A stretch of DNA of 64,000 bases from Chelydra serpentina (taxonomy: Eukaryota > Chordata > Testudines > Chelydridae): contig JBAIAC010000040.1 of the NCBI GenBank assembly GCA_037349315.1, positions 10,558,001 to 10,622,000 of the forward strand. Reading direction: 5' to 3'. Shown in pieces: positions 32,464 through 43,022 of this stretch. The translations under genes were made by a program, and so were the position numbers. The first letter of the stretch is position 1. The number at the start of each line of letters is the position of its first letter. The notes beneath the pieces are model-generated. The model made no database searches. It was given only the letters and a program-made list of their open reading frames with translations, and was not told the origin of the DNA.

Positions 32464-33305
32464 GCAGTGGATACCAATAAGCTTTGCATGGATTTCCCTC
32501 TGAGCAGGATTTGGCCTCCTCACTCTGGCAGTGGGACATGCATTTCCATTCCAATGGAATTCCAAGAATCCCAAGTAGATTGTTTTGAGAGCCCCCTGTC
32601 TCCTCTTACTCACTTTTTAACTTGTCTTTCATTCACCAGAAGGGGCAACAAATAAACCAAGAGCCACTTGAAATGCGGAGAGAACTATTCTTCTAAAAAC
32701 ATTTTGGCCCCTTTATCAATGTAACATTGAAGCACTGCCAGATGAATGTCAGGTCACCTAAATCTTAGTTTAATACAAGACAAATAAGGAAAGGGAGTGT
32801 GCAAGCTGCTGTTAACACCTCTTCTAGGTTTTCTGGAAGCTAACTATGCCCTGTACCCAGGGGAAAATGACCAAATATGGGCCCGATTCCACATCCGTTA
32901 CATCAAGTAATGCCTTACTCCAGGAGTAATTCCACTCCTTTCAACAGAACAACTCAAAGAGTGAGGTTATTCCCACTGAAGCCAATGTGACTATTCGATC
33001 TAAGGCAGGTAGCATCAGGCCCTGAGTGGGAAAGTGAAATTTTCCATGCAATGTGCATTTTAGGATTATGTTATACTTCTATAGTTCTCTCAATTGATTC
33101 TTCAGTTGTGACTAAAGTGTCACCAGACCCACTTCACTAAGCAGTATGCTAAAGTGACCCTTGACATCTAATTGGCAATGAAGCAGCAGCTTGTGGCTTT
33201 AGGTATATCTGTTATCAGTATTGATCCATCCACCTTTGGGTAAAACACCTTCCATCCATTTTATTGAAAAGGGAAGTGTTTTTTCTCTAATTGCTGTTTC
33301 TGTAG
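32464..33305. other. unclassified; old repeat near 32.88-33.02 kb
   Basis: 'gcccgattccacatccgtta', 'tactccaggagtaattccac' and 'tcccactgaagccaatgtga' indicate a decayed foldback repeat. No gene is seen. Confidence 0.4.
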
Positions 33306-33420
33306 TTGAGATTACAATACTTATCGCTTGTATTACAGTAGCACCTAAGAGCCCAAGTCATGGACAAGTCCCCAGTTGTGTCAGGTGCTGTATAGTAACC
33401 GTACTTGTATAGGTCTGTAC
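33306..33420. mobile_element. MIR/L2-type tail fragment
   Basis: 'cttgtattacagtagcacct', 'aagagcccaagtcatggaca' and 'tcaggtgctgtatag' match the same dispersed family as 13118-13262. Confidence 0.6.
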
Positions 33421-33591
33421 AGACCTGCAGGCTGTCAGAAACTAAACGAATAACTGCTATAGAAATGCATATTAAAGATCCAGCTGCCGTTACATGCCCA
33501 TGCAAGGTAGTAAATATTCCTCTGTATTCTGTGCAGGCTACCATATCGTAGGTAGCAGTAGCGGGGGGTGGGTGGCGGGAGGAGGAGGGAA

Positions 33592-33810
33592 CAGTGGCGT
33601 AGCCAGGTTTAGAGCACGGGGGAGCGGAGCTAAAAAAAAGGCACCGGGAGCAAAAAGCGTCGGGAGCAAAAAAGGAGCCGGGAGCAAAAAAAATAATGCT
33701 CCACTCTGGCTGCAGCGTAGGAGCAAAAGGTGTCAGAGCACAAAAAAGGCGCCGCTTCTGCTCAGTGGGGGAGCAGCCGCTCCCCCTGCTCTGCCCCGGC
33801 TATGCTACTG
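33592..33810. mobile_element. hAT-type MITE, 219 bp, perfect 8-bp duplication
   Basis: GGAGGGAA flanks both ends (33584-33591 and 33811-33818). The ends are CAGTGGCGTAGCC and, inward from the right, CAGTAGCATAGCC. The middle contains several 'ggagcaaaaa(a/g)' units with 'gcaccgggag' and 'gcgtcgggag' variants, so part of it is a small internal tandem. The 132-residue frame at 33494-33892 crosses the whole element and is not a gene. Confidence 0.88.
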
Positions 33811-33818
33811 GGAGGGAA

Positions 33819-35099
33819 TAGCCTCCACAGACTCACTACTGCCCATCCCTGCACATCTAGCCCTAAAATATAGTGACTTGGATAACAACTGAATTGGTGC
33901 AATGTATCGAAACTTAACAAATTGGTTAACGAGACGCCAGCAAATCACCTACATCAGAATTTGTTCTGCTGGAAGTATCGAAAAGTTATTTTTTAAAATG
34001 CTGTCCCTTTAGTCCTTCCTTCAGGACATTTTGGGGCTAGGAATATATCTCATGTTCCCTAAGGCTTTGTCACAAAAAATATGCTTTTACTGTGAGATAA
34101 CTATTGTGCTTTAGGTATCCCGATGTAAAATCTTAGTGGAAATGAAGCTCTGTAGTTTTACTGCAAGGTAAACTAGGTGAGATCAACCATGGATGGCAAC
34201 CTTGCCTAGCTACACTGTGGTAAAAATTACAGGTGCCTTGTGTCCACTTGGATTTTACAACAGGATGGTTAGCGCAAGTTAGTTATCCCACTGTAAAAAA
34301 TAAAATTCACTTTTTTACAGTGAAGACACCCAGAGACAATTCAGGATGTACAATTCAAACACGGCCACTTTCTCTGCCCTCTAGAAATGTCTTTAGGCAT
34401 CTTACTTTTATTAAAGTTAGCATTTTTTCCTTCTAATAAATGAATGGAAGATGAAAAACTCTCATGGTAAAAATTCTATATTTAGCAACAGTATGTCATT
34501 AAATATGTAATTACTGATTTGTGACATTAGTGTGTTACTCAAAGCAGGTGGTTTCCATCCCTGAAGACACTTGGGTATGTGGCTGTCCCTGACTAGACTA
34601 TCAGAAAAGATATTCCGCAAAAACAATAATTACATTGTAGAGACTGATCCATCTTACACTGGGTTCTCTCTGATCACATAGATCCCCAGAAAGCATGTGA
34701 GTGTGGTGTCTATGTGTGTGAACTTATGAAAAAACCCATCTTAATACTAGCTCAGAAGTTGGTTTACGAAAAGCATTAAGTCTGACATTATTAAGCTTGT
34801 AGTGAAATCTTATTTCTTACCTGCCAATAGGCTATAAGAGTCTTCCTGAATCAGCCCTGTTTAATTAAATAAACTGTAACAGTATGCAATTCTGCAATCA
34901 GTCTTATTGGATTCCAAATGTCTGGCTTCTTGGCATCTGAAATGCCAACATCCTCAGCATATTATGAAAACTTTACTGCACCTCTGCAACCTGGCTTCTG
35001 CTCTTACCAAAAGGAGGGAGTGGTTTAAGCCTCAAATCAGTCAGGAATTCAGAGTTCTATTCCCAGCTATTGCATAAACTCACTTGCCCAAAGGTAACA
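33819..35099. other. unclassified; possible MITE remnant at 34.06-34.34 kb
   Basis: 'ttttactgtgagataact' and 'agttatcccactgtaaaa' near 34088 and 34280 are roughly inverted, as if ends of a decayed element. The rest has no recognised feature. Confidence 0.35.
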
Positions 35100-35270
35100 T
35101 TAAAAACTCACCTTCTCCTGCCTCTGTTTTCCCATCTGTAAAGTGGGGATAATTAATAGCTGCCTCTCCAGGGTGAGATGCAGCTTAAATCAATGTTTGT
35201 CAAGTCCTTTGAGATGAAAGTGCAATGGTAGAAGTGCAAAGCTTTGAAGAGCTTTAGTAAGCCTACATTT
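35100..35270 (+). mobile_element. MIR-like fragment
   Basis: 'cctgcctctgttttcccatc' then 'tgtaaagtggggataattaa' is the MIR core, followed by 'tttgagatgaaagtgcaatg' of the tail side. Confidence 0.65.
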
Positions 35271-35326
35271 TAAACAATTAGCAAGTAAGGAACACTTGGA
35301 ACCCCGGGCTACAATGTAAGGGCTAG

Positions 35327-35440
35327 TCTACACTGGCAGCGCTAAAGTGTGTAGTCATGGCAGAGCGTTGGGAGAGAGCTCTCCCAGCACTCTAAAAAAC
35401 CCACCTCCATGAGAGGTGTAGCTTCCAGTAGCCTCTGTCC
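35327..35440. mobile_element. fragment of TCTACACT-type MITE
   Basis: 'gggctagtctacactggcag', 'cgctaaagtgtgtag' and 'gggagagagctctcccagca' are one end of a turtle-type MITE; the opposite end is not found. 'gagagagctctcccagc' is a small palindrome. Confidence 0.55.
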
Positions 35441-35474
35441 AAACACACTGAATAAGAGACAGTACCTCTCCCTT

Positions 35475-35720
35475 AGGTCCAGTAGACAGGGCACCTGACT
35501 AAAAACAATATCTCAGTTCTAATCCTGAGACTGCCACTGACTTGCTGTGTGACCTGGGACAATTCATTCTACATCTCTGTGCCTCTGTTTCCCTTCTCAT
35601 AGTTTGTGCATCTTGTCTACGTTGATTGCAAGTTATTTGAGGCAAAAAGACTGTCTCTTATTATGCCTTTCTCCATTGTCTAACACAGTGTGGTCCCCAA
35701 TCTCAGTTAAGGCCTCTCAA
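35475..35720 (+). mobile_element. MIR SINE
   Basis: A degenerate tRNA-like head ('tccagtagacagggcacctg', 'cagttctaatcctgagac') leads into 'gctgtgtgacctgggacaat', 'tctgtgcctctgtttccctt' and a tail 'gtctaacacagtgtgg'. The order matches a nearly full MIR. Confidence 0.7.
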
Positions 35721-35754
35721 TTATTGTGACCATAATGCAAACAATAGACAATAT

Positions 35755-35890
35755 TGTAGACAAAGGTCTGAAGGAGAAATAGAGACACATAGAGATGAAG
35801 AGATTTGCCTAAGGTCAACCAGCAGGTCAGTAGCAGAACCCAGATTTTCTGACTTCTAGTCCAGTGCTGTATTCACTAGACCACACTATC
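35755..35890 (-). mobile_element. MIR SINE fragment
   Basis: 'agagatttgcctaaggtcaa', 'agcagaacccagattttctg' and 'ctagtccagtgctgtattca' are a reversed MIR. It lies just behind the opposite-strand copy at 35475-35720. Confidence 0.7.
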
Positions 35891-36972
35891 TATCTACCCA
35901 TCATTGTAATTTGCCCTTCTATAATAGTGCTATTCATCCAAGGATTTACAGATAATGAATTCTGCTCAGTAACACCCGTGTGAGGCAGGTAAGCATCATT
36001 ACACTCTCCATTTTGGGAACTTGAGAGAAAGAAACAACCTCTGTTTAGAACAATTGGATTCAGTGCAAACAGCAGGCTGGGTAGACTGAAACCAAATCCA
36101 GGTACAAATGTTAAAAGGTCAAGTGTGCGCTCAATACTCCAATTCAGCAGGCAAAGGTTTAAGAAAATCGTTGACAAGCTTTTTGTTTGTGTACACTTCA
36201 GAGAAAAAGCTCTGTATTTTGCAGGAAGGTTGGAAATAAATATAACCCCATGACATTAACATTTTAAAGCATGTCTTCCTGCAAAATGGCAAACACCCAG
36301 CCAAAGCCAAGTTGGTGGGAAAAATAATTTCCTTGCCTGCTTTCCGTGCTGTTATATGGCTCTCCCAGGCATTATAACAGCAGGACTTCTTAAGCTCCCT
36401 TCCCCACTTTAAAAAGAGACGTCAGATTTCAAAATGATGGAAATACTGAAAGCAGATATCTAACCATTCCACACACCAAGGACGGGGGGCAGAAATAGCC
36501 AGAGATGTCTAATCAGTCATCACTCAGAGCATTTAGCAACCGGGCCAGCCATTCAGAATTCACTCCCAGAGAGTACTGCCTCGTAGCCGAGTCCATTAGA
36601 AGGTTCATGTTTCTTTTCCATTGTTGGCTTGTTTTTCTTTAAAGTGAATTTAACTCTTATGAAAGGTGCCAGACTGATTGCACTTAAAACTGAACTCCTC
36701 TGTTTAGCCACAGAACTGCAGCAATGTGAGCTTCCCCACGTTGCCCCACCAATAACCATTAGTCCAGCTCTCCGGGGAGCCCTCAGGATCAGTCCCGTCC
36801 TCTGAATACTCATCCTTTCTTTGTACGCTCTCTTCAAATGGCCAGTTGTGGGACAGTCACTGAGGGACAGATTCTCCACTACCTTGCACCATGCTCAATC
36901 CTTTATACCTGTGCAAAGCGGGTTTAAAATGAAACCAAATCAGAGTTACTGCAGAAGCAGCATGGTCTAGTG
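35891..36972. other. unclassified non-coding DNA
   Basis: No gene or repeat recognised. The 108-residue minus frame at 36553-36879 has no recognisable domain. Confidence 0.4.
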
Positions 36973-37984
36973 CAGGGTTTCCCAACCTTTCCCAACATTT
37001 ACTTCAATAAAAGATTTGTGCAGCATGCCCCTGACCCGGGATAAAATAATTATAACAAAACTTACTTTTAATGAGAAATGTGAACTCTCTTTGATACGCA
37101 GAGTTGTTTAATCCTGGCAGGAAATATTGACAGTGCAACTCAGAGCTCTTGTTCCACTGATCTCAGATGTTCTCCTTGTTTGTTTCTGATGTAAGTCGGG
37201 CTTGAAAAACTTAACTTGCACAGGTACATTGTTGAAAATGGCAACAAAATAGAGATAGCCCAGTCTGAGAATACTGTGTATTTGTATGTCACTGTCGACC
37301 AGAATGAGTCCAAAAGCATGTCACCAAACTTAATTTTAAAAGAGTGACCCATCCTTAATTCGGCAAGTTGCTCTTATTGTAAGATTCTCAGCACTTTCCA
37401 TTGCAGAGGAAATCCAAGGATCCCAGACCCAGTTGAAATTTGCTATATAGATTGAAGGAAAATATGAGCTGAATTTTTCTTCCAGACTTTCCAAAGGCTC
37501 AGAAACAACCTTAACCAAAAATACTGCCAGTAGGATCTGCCATGTTTTCTAGGGGGAACATTTCTGTTGTGCCTTTTGCTACTTTTTTTCACATCAGAGG
37601 GCTAAATCTAAACCCATGCAATGTATCCATGCAGAAGAGAGGATTCTCATTTCTACCTTGCATTTTCCTGGTCAGGTCACTGAAGTGGTGGAATAGATCA
37701 GCCAGATAGGCAAGTTTTGCACACCAGGCCACATCAGCGATTAAGTCAGTGTATGCAGGTTCCTCCAAAATGAAGAACATTTTTAACTTCTCTTTCAGCT
37801 CATATAAACATGTGAGAACTTTTCTGTGGAAAAGCCAGTGTATTTCTGTGTGCAAAAGTAAACTCTGGTGTTCTGCTCCCATTTCCTCACACAACAGCGA
37901 GAAAAGGCACCATTTTAAGGACTGTGATTTTATTAAGTTCACTATCCTTACCGCTTCATCTAACACTAAAGAAAGTTCTTCCAA
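36973..37984 (-). pseudogene. decayed hAT transposase (ZBED5/SCAND3-like)
   Basis: On the minus strand, 37984-37589 encodes a run with 'CEEMGAEHQSLLLHTEIHW' and 'KVLTCLYELKEKLKMFF', which I recognise as the middle of hAT-type transposases related to the domesticated ZBED5, SCAND3 and FAM200 proteins. It continues at 37518-37336 ('YFPSIYIANFNWVWDP', 'ESAENLTIRA') and at 37352-37140 ('LLPFSTMYLCKLSFSS'), the usual C-terminal order. Frame changes separate the blocks and stops occur between them, so it is a fossil. The plus-strand sequence at 36973, CAGGGTTTCCCAACCTTT, resembles the CAGNGGTTCTCAACCTTT end of Charlie-type hAT elements, giving the 3' boundary. The N-terminal half and other end are missing. 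Confidence 0.75.
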
Positions 37985-37997
37985 TATTTTCTTCTAA

Positions 37998-38279
37998 AAG
38001 AAGACCCCTGCTCCCTGCCCCCGCTTTCTGAAACTCTTATCAGCATAGGCATTGTTCCTACATCTTATTGCTGAAAACTGGGATGGCATTTGATAACTAC
38101 TGAATCAACCAAGGCATTTAAAATGCCTCTGTGAACAGCATTTTCCTCCCCCATAACAAGTTAAAGGTGAAATGTCATCCTACAAGGATACTGCATCCAT
38201 TATGCTGAGTACAACATTTTGAAAGATCATATGGGCTGAAATTCCCCCTGTTCAGAGGCCCAGCACAAAGCCTATGCAC
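37998..38279. other. unclassified non-coding DNA
   Basis: The 5' end of the decayed transposase may extend here, but I cannot trace it. Confidence 0.35.
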
Positions 38280-38287
38280 CACTCAAG

Positions 38288-38476
38288 CAGGGCCGGTGCA
38301 AGGAAGTTTCACGGCTCCTGGCTCAGCCGCAGAACTGGGAGGCAGGAGGCAGCCGCGGCCAGCCGCACCCCCCGGCTCCCGGCTCAGCCGCAGAGCCGGG
38401 AGCCGGGAGGCAGCCGCCCACTGCCCCCCCAAATCCTGGCGCCCTAGGCAATAGCCTAGGGGGCATGCTGGCCCTG
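38288..38476. mobile_element. hAT-type MITE, 189 bp, perfect 8-bp duplication
   Basis: CACTCAAG is repeated exactly at 38280-38287 and 38477-38484. The ends are CAGGGCCGG and, inward from the right, CAGGGCCAG. Near the right end is 'cctaggcaatagcctagggg', like the 'cctaggcagttgcctagggt' of the element at 31835-32040, so the two are related. The interior has 'ccggctcccggctcagccgc' in tandem. It is non-coding. Confidence 0.88.
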
Positions 38477-38484
38477 CACTCAAG

Positions 38485-39963
38485 TCTCACTTATAGCCCT
38501 CAGTGGTCTTAAATGGTGCTCACTCTATGCACAGCAGTCACCTTCACCCCAGAGGGAACTCTGTCCATGTTAAAATTCAGAATTGTATTTCAAGTAAAAG
38601 GAGGTTTCAGTTGGAATTCTGCTTTAGTTTTAGACAATTTGGCTCTAAGGACATTGACTATAGCCCCTGTGGATCACTCTTGTTACTGAAGTGAATACAA
38701 ATATTCAGCCAAAACAGAGAATTGTTATAAAGTCAACTATCAGAAAAAGACCATATTAAGAAATAATGTTAACTGCCGTAATGTCAGGCCTGGTGCTCCT
38801 ATACCAGTGATGCCTTTCATCTACATGGCACCTGCCAGGAAGATGTTAGGAAGTGGACAACATAAAAAAGGAAACTAAACTTCAGAGAGCTTAATCAAGC
38901 AATTTTGGGGATATTAATATTTTTTACTTCTATAGTGCTTCTCAGAGAATCTCAGTGCAATTTACAAGCAAGGATTAATTAAGCTTCACAACACTCTTGC
39001 AATGTACGTGTTATATCTATTTTACAGAATAGTAAATAAATGAAGGATCAAGTGGTTTAAGCAACTTGCTCAACAAAAAAATGCAGTGGCAGAGCTGAGG
39101 ACAAGAACATAGTATCCTGACCAACGGTCTTTTGCTGTGGTTACCAAGTGACTCTTTACTATAGACTCTTTGCACACACATTTCCTGCCTAGAACATCCA
39201 CAGTGGAGCTACTATGACTTAGCCCTTTATTTGCTACTGTAAAGCACTAAGGAATGTTCAGCAAATCAAATAGATGAAGTGGACAAATATGCCTAACCAT
39301 CTCATTCTACATACCAAGCATTTTATACAATAGGATTGTGCCTGTGACAGTGAAGAGAAATGTGAATTTTTAAAACTGGGTTTATTTTCTATACTCAGGG
39401 TAAAATATTTCCTTTTAAAAAGAATCCAAAATGCTTTCTGCCAAGTTTAGATGTCACACTGAGATTCACTGTTTGAATTAGAGGGTTCCTTGAGGAATGC
39501 AGACACCAGCATAGAAGTGACATAAAGCTGAGCAAATTTCTATAGCCACATATCTATACTGCTCACAAGGCAGCTTCTGATTCCAATCAAGGTAACCTAG
39601 GACTGACATATAAACAGACAGTATATAATAAATGGTAAAATGAAAAGGAAAAAAAAAAGTTTCTTAATCCATCTACAGATACAATACAGCTTATTGCAAG
39701 CATTGACACCATAACACTGTTCAGTAACTAAAAGGTAGGAGAGCTAATTTTCCTGCAAGTTCAGCATGTATTTCTAAAGTTTCTCCCACCTCTTTCATGC
39801 ATCTCCTTGGTGAGTTTCTCTAAAGGTATTTGATCTTCAACAAATTTCTCTCCCCATTCATCTGATACTAAATTCAATCTGTGTACTGTAAGTTTGAAGA
39901 CTTTTCCTTCCACCATGATTTTGATGCAAACTTGCACTGTAAGAATGACATCACATTTATAAT
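38485..39963. other. unclassified; MIR-like scrap near 38.93-39.12 kb
   Basis: 'tctatagtgcttctcagaga', 'attttacagaatagtaaata' and 'gcagtggcagagctgagga' around 38930-39100 suggest a reversed MIR. No gene recognised. Confidence 0.4.
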
Positions 39964-40313
39964 TAGGGCTGTCAAGCGATTAAAAAAATTAATCGCCGTT
40001 AATCGCGCTGTTAAAACAATAATAGAATAGCATTTATTTAAATATTTTTGAATGTTTTCTACATTTTCAAAATATTGATTTCAATTGCAACACAGAATAC
40101 AAAGTGCACAGTGCTCATTTAAAATTTACTTTTATTACAAATATTTGTACTGTAAAAAACAAAAGAAACAGTATTTTTCAATTTACCTAATACAACTGTA
40201 ATGCAATCTCTTTATCATGAAAGCTGAATTTACAAATGCAGAATTATGTACAAAAAAACTGCATTCAAAAATAAAACAATATAAAACTTTAGAGCCTACA
40301 AGTCCACTCAGTC

Positions 40314-40936
40314 CTACTTCTTGTTCAACCAATCGATCAGACAAACAAATTTGTTTACATTTGCAGAAGATAATGCTGCCCGCTTCTTGTTCACAATGTC
40401 ACCTGAAAGTGAGAACAGGCATCTGCATGGCACTGTTGTAGCTGGCATTGCAAGATATTTACGTGCCAGATGCTCTAAAGATTCATATGTCCCTTCATGC
40501 TTCAACCACCATTCCAGAGGACATGCGCCCATGCTGATGATGGGATCTGCTCGATAACAATCCAAAGCAGTGCAGACCGATGCATGTTCATTTTCATAAT
40601 CTGAGTCAGATGCCACCAGCAGAAGGTGGTTTGGTTTCTGTAGTTTCTGCATTAGTGTTGCTCTTTTCAGACTTCTGCAAGCATGCTCCACACCTCATCC
40701 CTCTCATATTTTGGAAGACACTTCAGATTCTTAAACCTGGGTTTGAGTACTGTAGCTATCTTTAGAAATTTCACATTGGTACCTTTGCATTTTGTCAAAT
40801 TTGCAGTGAAAGTGTCCTTAAAACGAACAACATGTGCTGGGTCATCATCCGAGATTGCTCTAACATGAAATATAATGCAGAATGTGGGTAAAACAGAGTA
40901 GGGGACATACAATTCTCTCCCAAAAAGTTCAGTCAC
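40314..40936 (-). pseudogene. hAT transposase C-terminal half, left arm
   Basis: From 40936 to 40667 the minus strand encodes 'KIATVLKPRFKNLKCLP', a version of the LDPRFK block of hAT transposases (D changed to K). After a frame change, 40691-40314 carries 'PLEWWLKH', 'LARKYLAMPATTVPCRC' and 'SGDIVNKKRAAL', the C-terminal dimerisation domain (normally A..YL.IPA.SVPSER.FS..G..V..KR..L). It ends WLNKK then stop. The N-terminal half, with any BED zinc finger and the first catalytic residues, is absent. Non-functional as a transposase. Confidence 0.85.
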
Positions 40937-40978
40937 AAATTAAATTAATGCATTATTTTTTTAACAAGTGTCATCATC

Positions 40979-41200
40979 ATGGAAGCATGTCCTCTGGAAC
41001 AGTGGCTGAAGCATGAAGAGGGATATGAATCTTTAGCGCACCAAGCACATAAATATCTTGCGATGCCGGCTACAAAAGTGCCATGCGAATGCCTGTTCTC
41101 ATTTTCAGGTGACATTGTAATTAAGAAAAGGGCAGCATTATCTCCCATAAATGTAAATAAACTTGTTTCTCTTAGCGATTGGCTGAACAAGAAGTAGGAC
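40979..41200 (+). pseudogene. hAT dimerisation domain, right arm
   Basis: The plus strand encodes 'PLEQWLKH', 'AHKYLAMPATKVPCECLF' and 'SGDIVIKKRAALS' and ends WLNKK followed by TAG at 41195-41197. It is a second, inverted copy of the domain at 40314-40560. The start codon at 40979 is probably accidental: the family reads in from upstream. The two copies differ at many residues (for instance CRC against CEC), so the duplication is old or the arms come from different elements. Confidence 0.85.
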
Positions 41201-41756
41201 TGAGTGGACTTGTGGGCTCTAAAGTTTCACATTATCATCTTTTTGAGTGCAGTTATGTAACAAAGAAAAATCTACATTTGTAAGTTGAACTTTCATGATA
41301 AAGAGATTGCACTACAGTACTTGTATGAGGTGAATTGAAAAATACTGTTTCTTTTGTTTATCATTTTTACAGTGCAAATCTTTGTAATAAAAATCATATA
41401 AAGTGAGCACTGTGCAGTTTATATTCTGTGTGATAACTGAAATCAATATATTTGAAAATGTAGAAAAACATCCAAAAATATTTAATACATTTCAATTGGT
41501 ATTCTATTATTTAACAGAGTGATTAAAACTGCGATTAATCGCGATTAATTTTTTTGAGTTGATCGTGTGAGTTAACTGCGATTAATCAACAGCCCTATTT
41601 ATGATCAGTTAAAACAAAAGAGCCCATCAATTTTTAATGCACCCATTTCTGGTGTACCAGAACTCTCAGAGAGCTGGAAGGGCCTAAAAAATAATGTTAC
41701 CTTCAGGTATGTATGCACCGGGCCAAATTTTATTCTCAGTTACAGCAGTTACTTTG

Positions 41757-42001
41757 GGTATGTCGATACAGTGCAGCAATGAGCACCGTAGGGGTGTGAT
41801 TTCTAAAGCGCACTAACATATCGCACATGAATTGTTCCATATAGACGCTGCTGATGCACACTAAAGGTTCCTTAAAGTGCTTTAGCATAATAGTGAACTT
41901 CTAGGGTGCACCAGCAGGGTCCACACAGAGCAATTAATGCGCAACACGCATTAGAAGTCACACCCCCATAAAACTCATTACCCCGTCCTATAGACAAGCC
42001 C
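41757..42001. mobile_element. about 245-bp MITE, GGGTATGTCGATAC end
   Basis: The left end GGGTATGTCGATACAGTG is a variant of GGGTATGTCTACACTGTG. The right end 'cctatagacaagccc' is its loose inverse. Internal 'taaagcgcactaacat' and 'cactaaaggttccttaaagtg' are partly self-complementary. Flanking duplication is not clear. Confidence 0.55.
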
Positions 42002-42002
42002 G

Positions 42003-42115
42003 TAGACTGCAGGCTCTTTGGGGCAGATACATGAATTTGGATTGTTTGTATAGTGCCTAGCACAATGGGATCCCGATGCCTGACTGGGTCCCCTGAGGAG
42101 CTCATGCTATACTAA
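42003..42115 (+). mobile_element. MIR/L2-type tail fragment
   Basis: 'gcaggctctttggggcagat', 'ttgtatagtgcctagcacaa' and 'tgggatcccgatgcctgact' are the forward form of the family found reversed at 13118-13262. Confidence 0.65.
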
Positions 42116-42920
42116 CACTGTAAATTCAGTGTAATCACTAAGCCAAAGGATTTACACTGCTATAATGAGGGCAGGATTTGACCCACACTATCTAAACTGA
42201 GCATTTGTAATAGTAATAACAGGCCACATCCTTATGGGGCATAAATAGGTGTAATTAGGTGACTTCAATGGAGCTCTACTGATGTACACTAGCTGAGGTT
42301 CCGATTCATTGTATTGCAGCTAAGTTTGCAAGATGATTTTCGTTCTAACTCCCTGTTTACATTGGCTCATAACTTTCTGAAAGATTCCTGTTTAGGCTGA
42401 AACTTTCCTTGCTGAATTTCAGATGGAAGATGATTGTTTTGTGCCTCAGTTATGAGTAGGAAATATATAGCTTCTATTTTATAAAGAAAAAAGTCTATTT
42501 TATGTTCCTGAATAATTAAGAATTGGCTGAAAACGTCAAACTTATTTTGTTAGTCCTTAATGAAGAACAGAGAGTTTGCCAGGAGAGGGGAAGAAATGGT
42601 TAATTACAAAGGTATATAGAAAGTGGTTTCATACATGCCAATAAAATAGTGTTATTAAATGGTAAGTTGCATAAACCTCTGTGGCAATGTAAACTGTGTA
42701 AAAACGAAAGGCGTGGATATATAAAATAACTCTTTATAATGCTATGTGGCAATTCATTTAAATATTACGGAGTTGTGCAAATCTGAATTTTGTAATTCCA
42801 GACTGACCCAACTAGATTTCTGAGGTCTGCGGAGCATTGATCGACACATGATATTGGTTTTCTTACCTGTTTCCAGCCATTAAACACATTAAAATATTTC
42901 CCAATATTTTTCTAAGTATA
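42116..42920. other. unclassified non-coding DNA
   Basis: No gene recognised. Confidence 0.4.
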
Positions 42921-43022
42921 TTCTTATTACCATAGCATCTAGGAGCCCTTGTGATGGACCAAGACCCATTGTAGTAGATGCTATACAAACAAAACAGAAG
43001 GATTGCCCCTGCCTCAGGGAAC
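42921..43022. mobile_element. MIR/L2-type tail fragment
   Basis: 'attaccatagcatctaggag', 'cccttgtgatggaccaagac' and 'gatgctatacaaacaaaaca' match the reversed form of the same family. Confidence 0.6.

Larger units (their letters stand above)
39964..41597. mobile_element. 1.6-kb foldback hAT element
   Basis: The ends are TAGGGCTGTC and, inward from the right, TAGGGCTGTTG. The flanks are TTTATAAT (39956-39963) and TTTATGAT (41598-41605), an 8-bp duplication with one mismatch. The left arm (39964 to about 40530) and right arm (about 40977-41597) are inverted copies of each other, including the 3' coding part of a transposase; only about 450 bases in the middle are unique. The whole element is therefore a near-palindrome in which two transposase tails face outward. 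It cannot encode an intact transposase. Confidence 0.85.

Noticed and set aside
37589..37984. intact host gene of the ZBED5/SCAND3 type
   Set aside because: The frame ends after 131 residues and the remaining conserved blocks are in shifted frames, so it is a transposon fossil.
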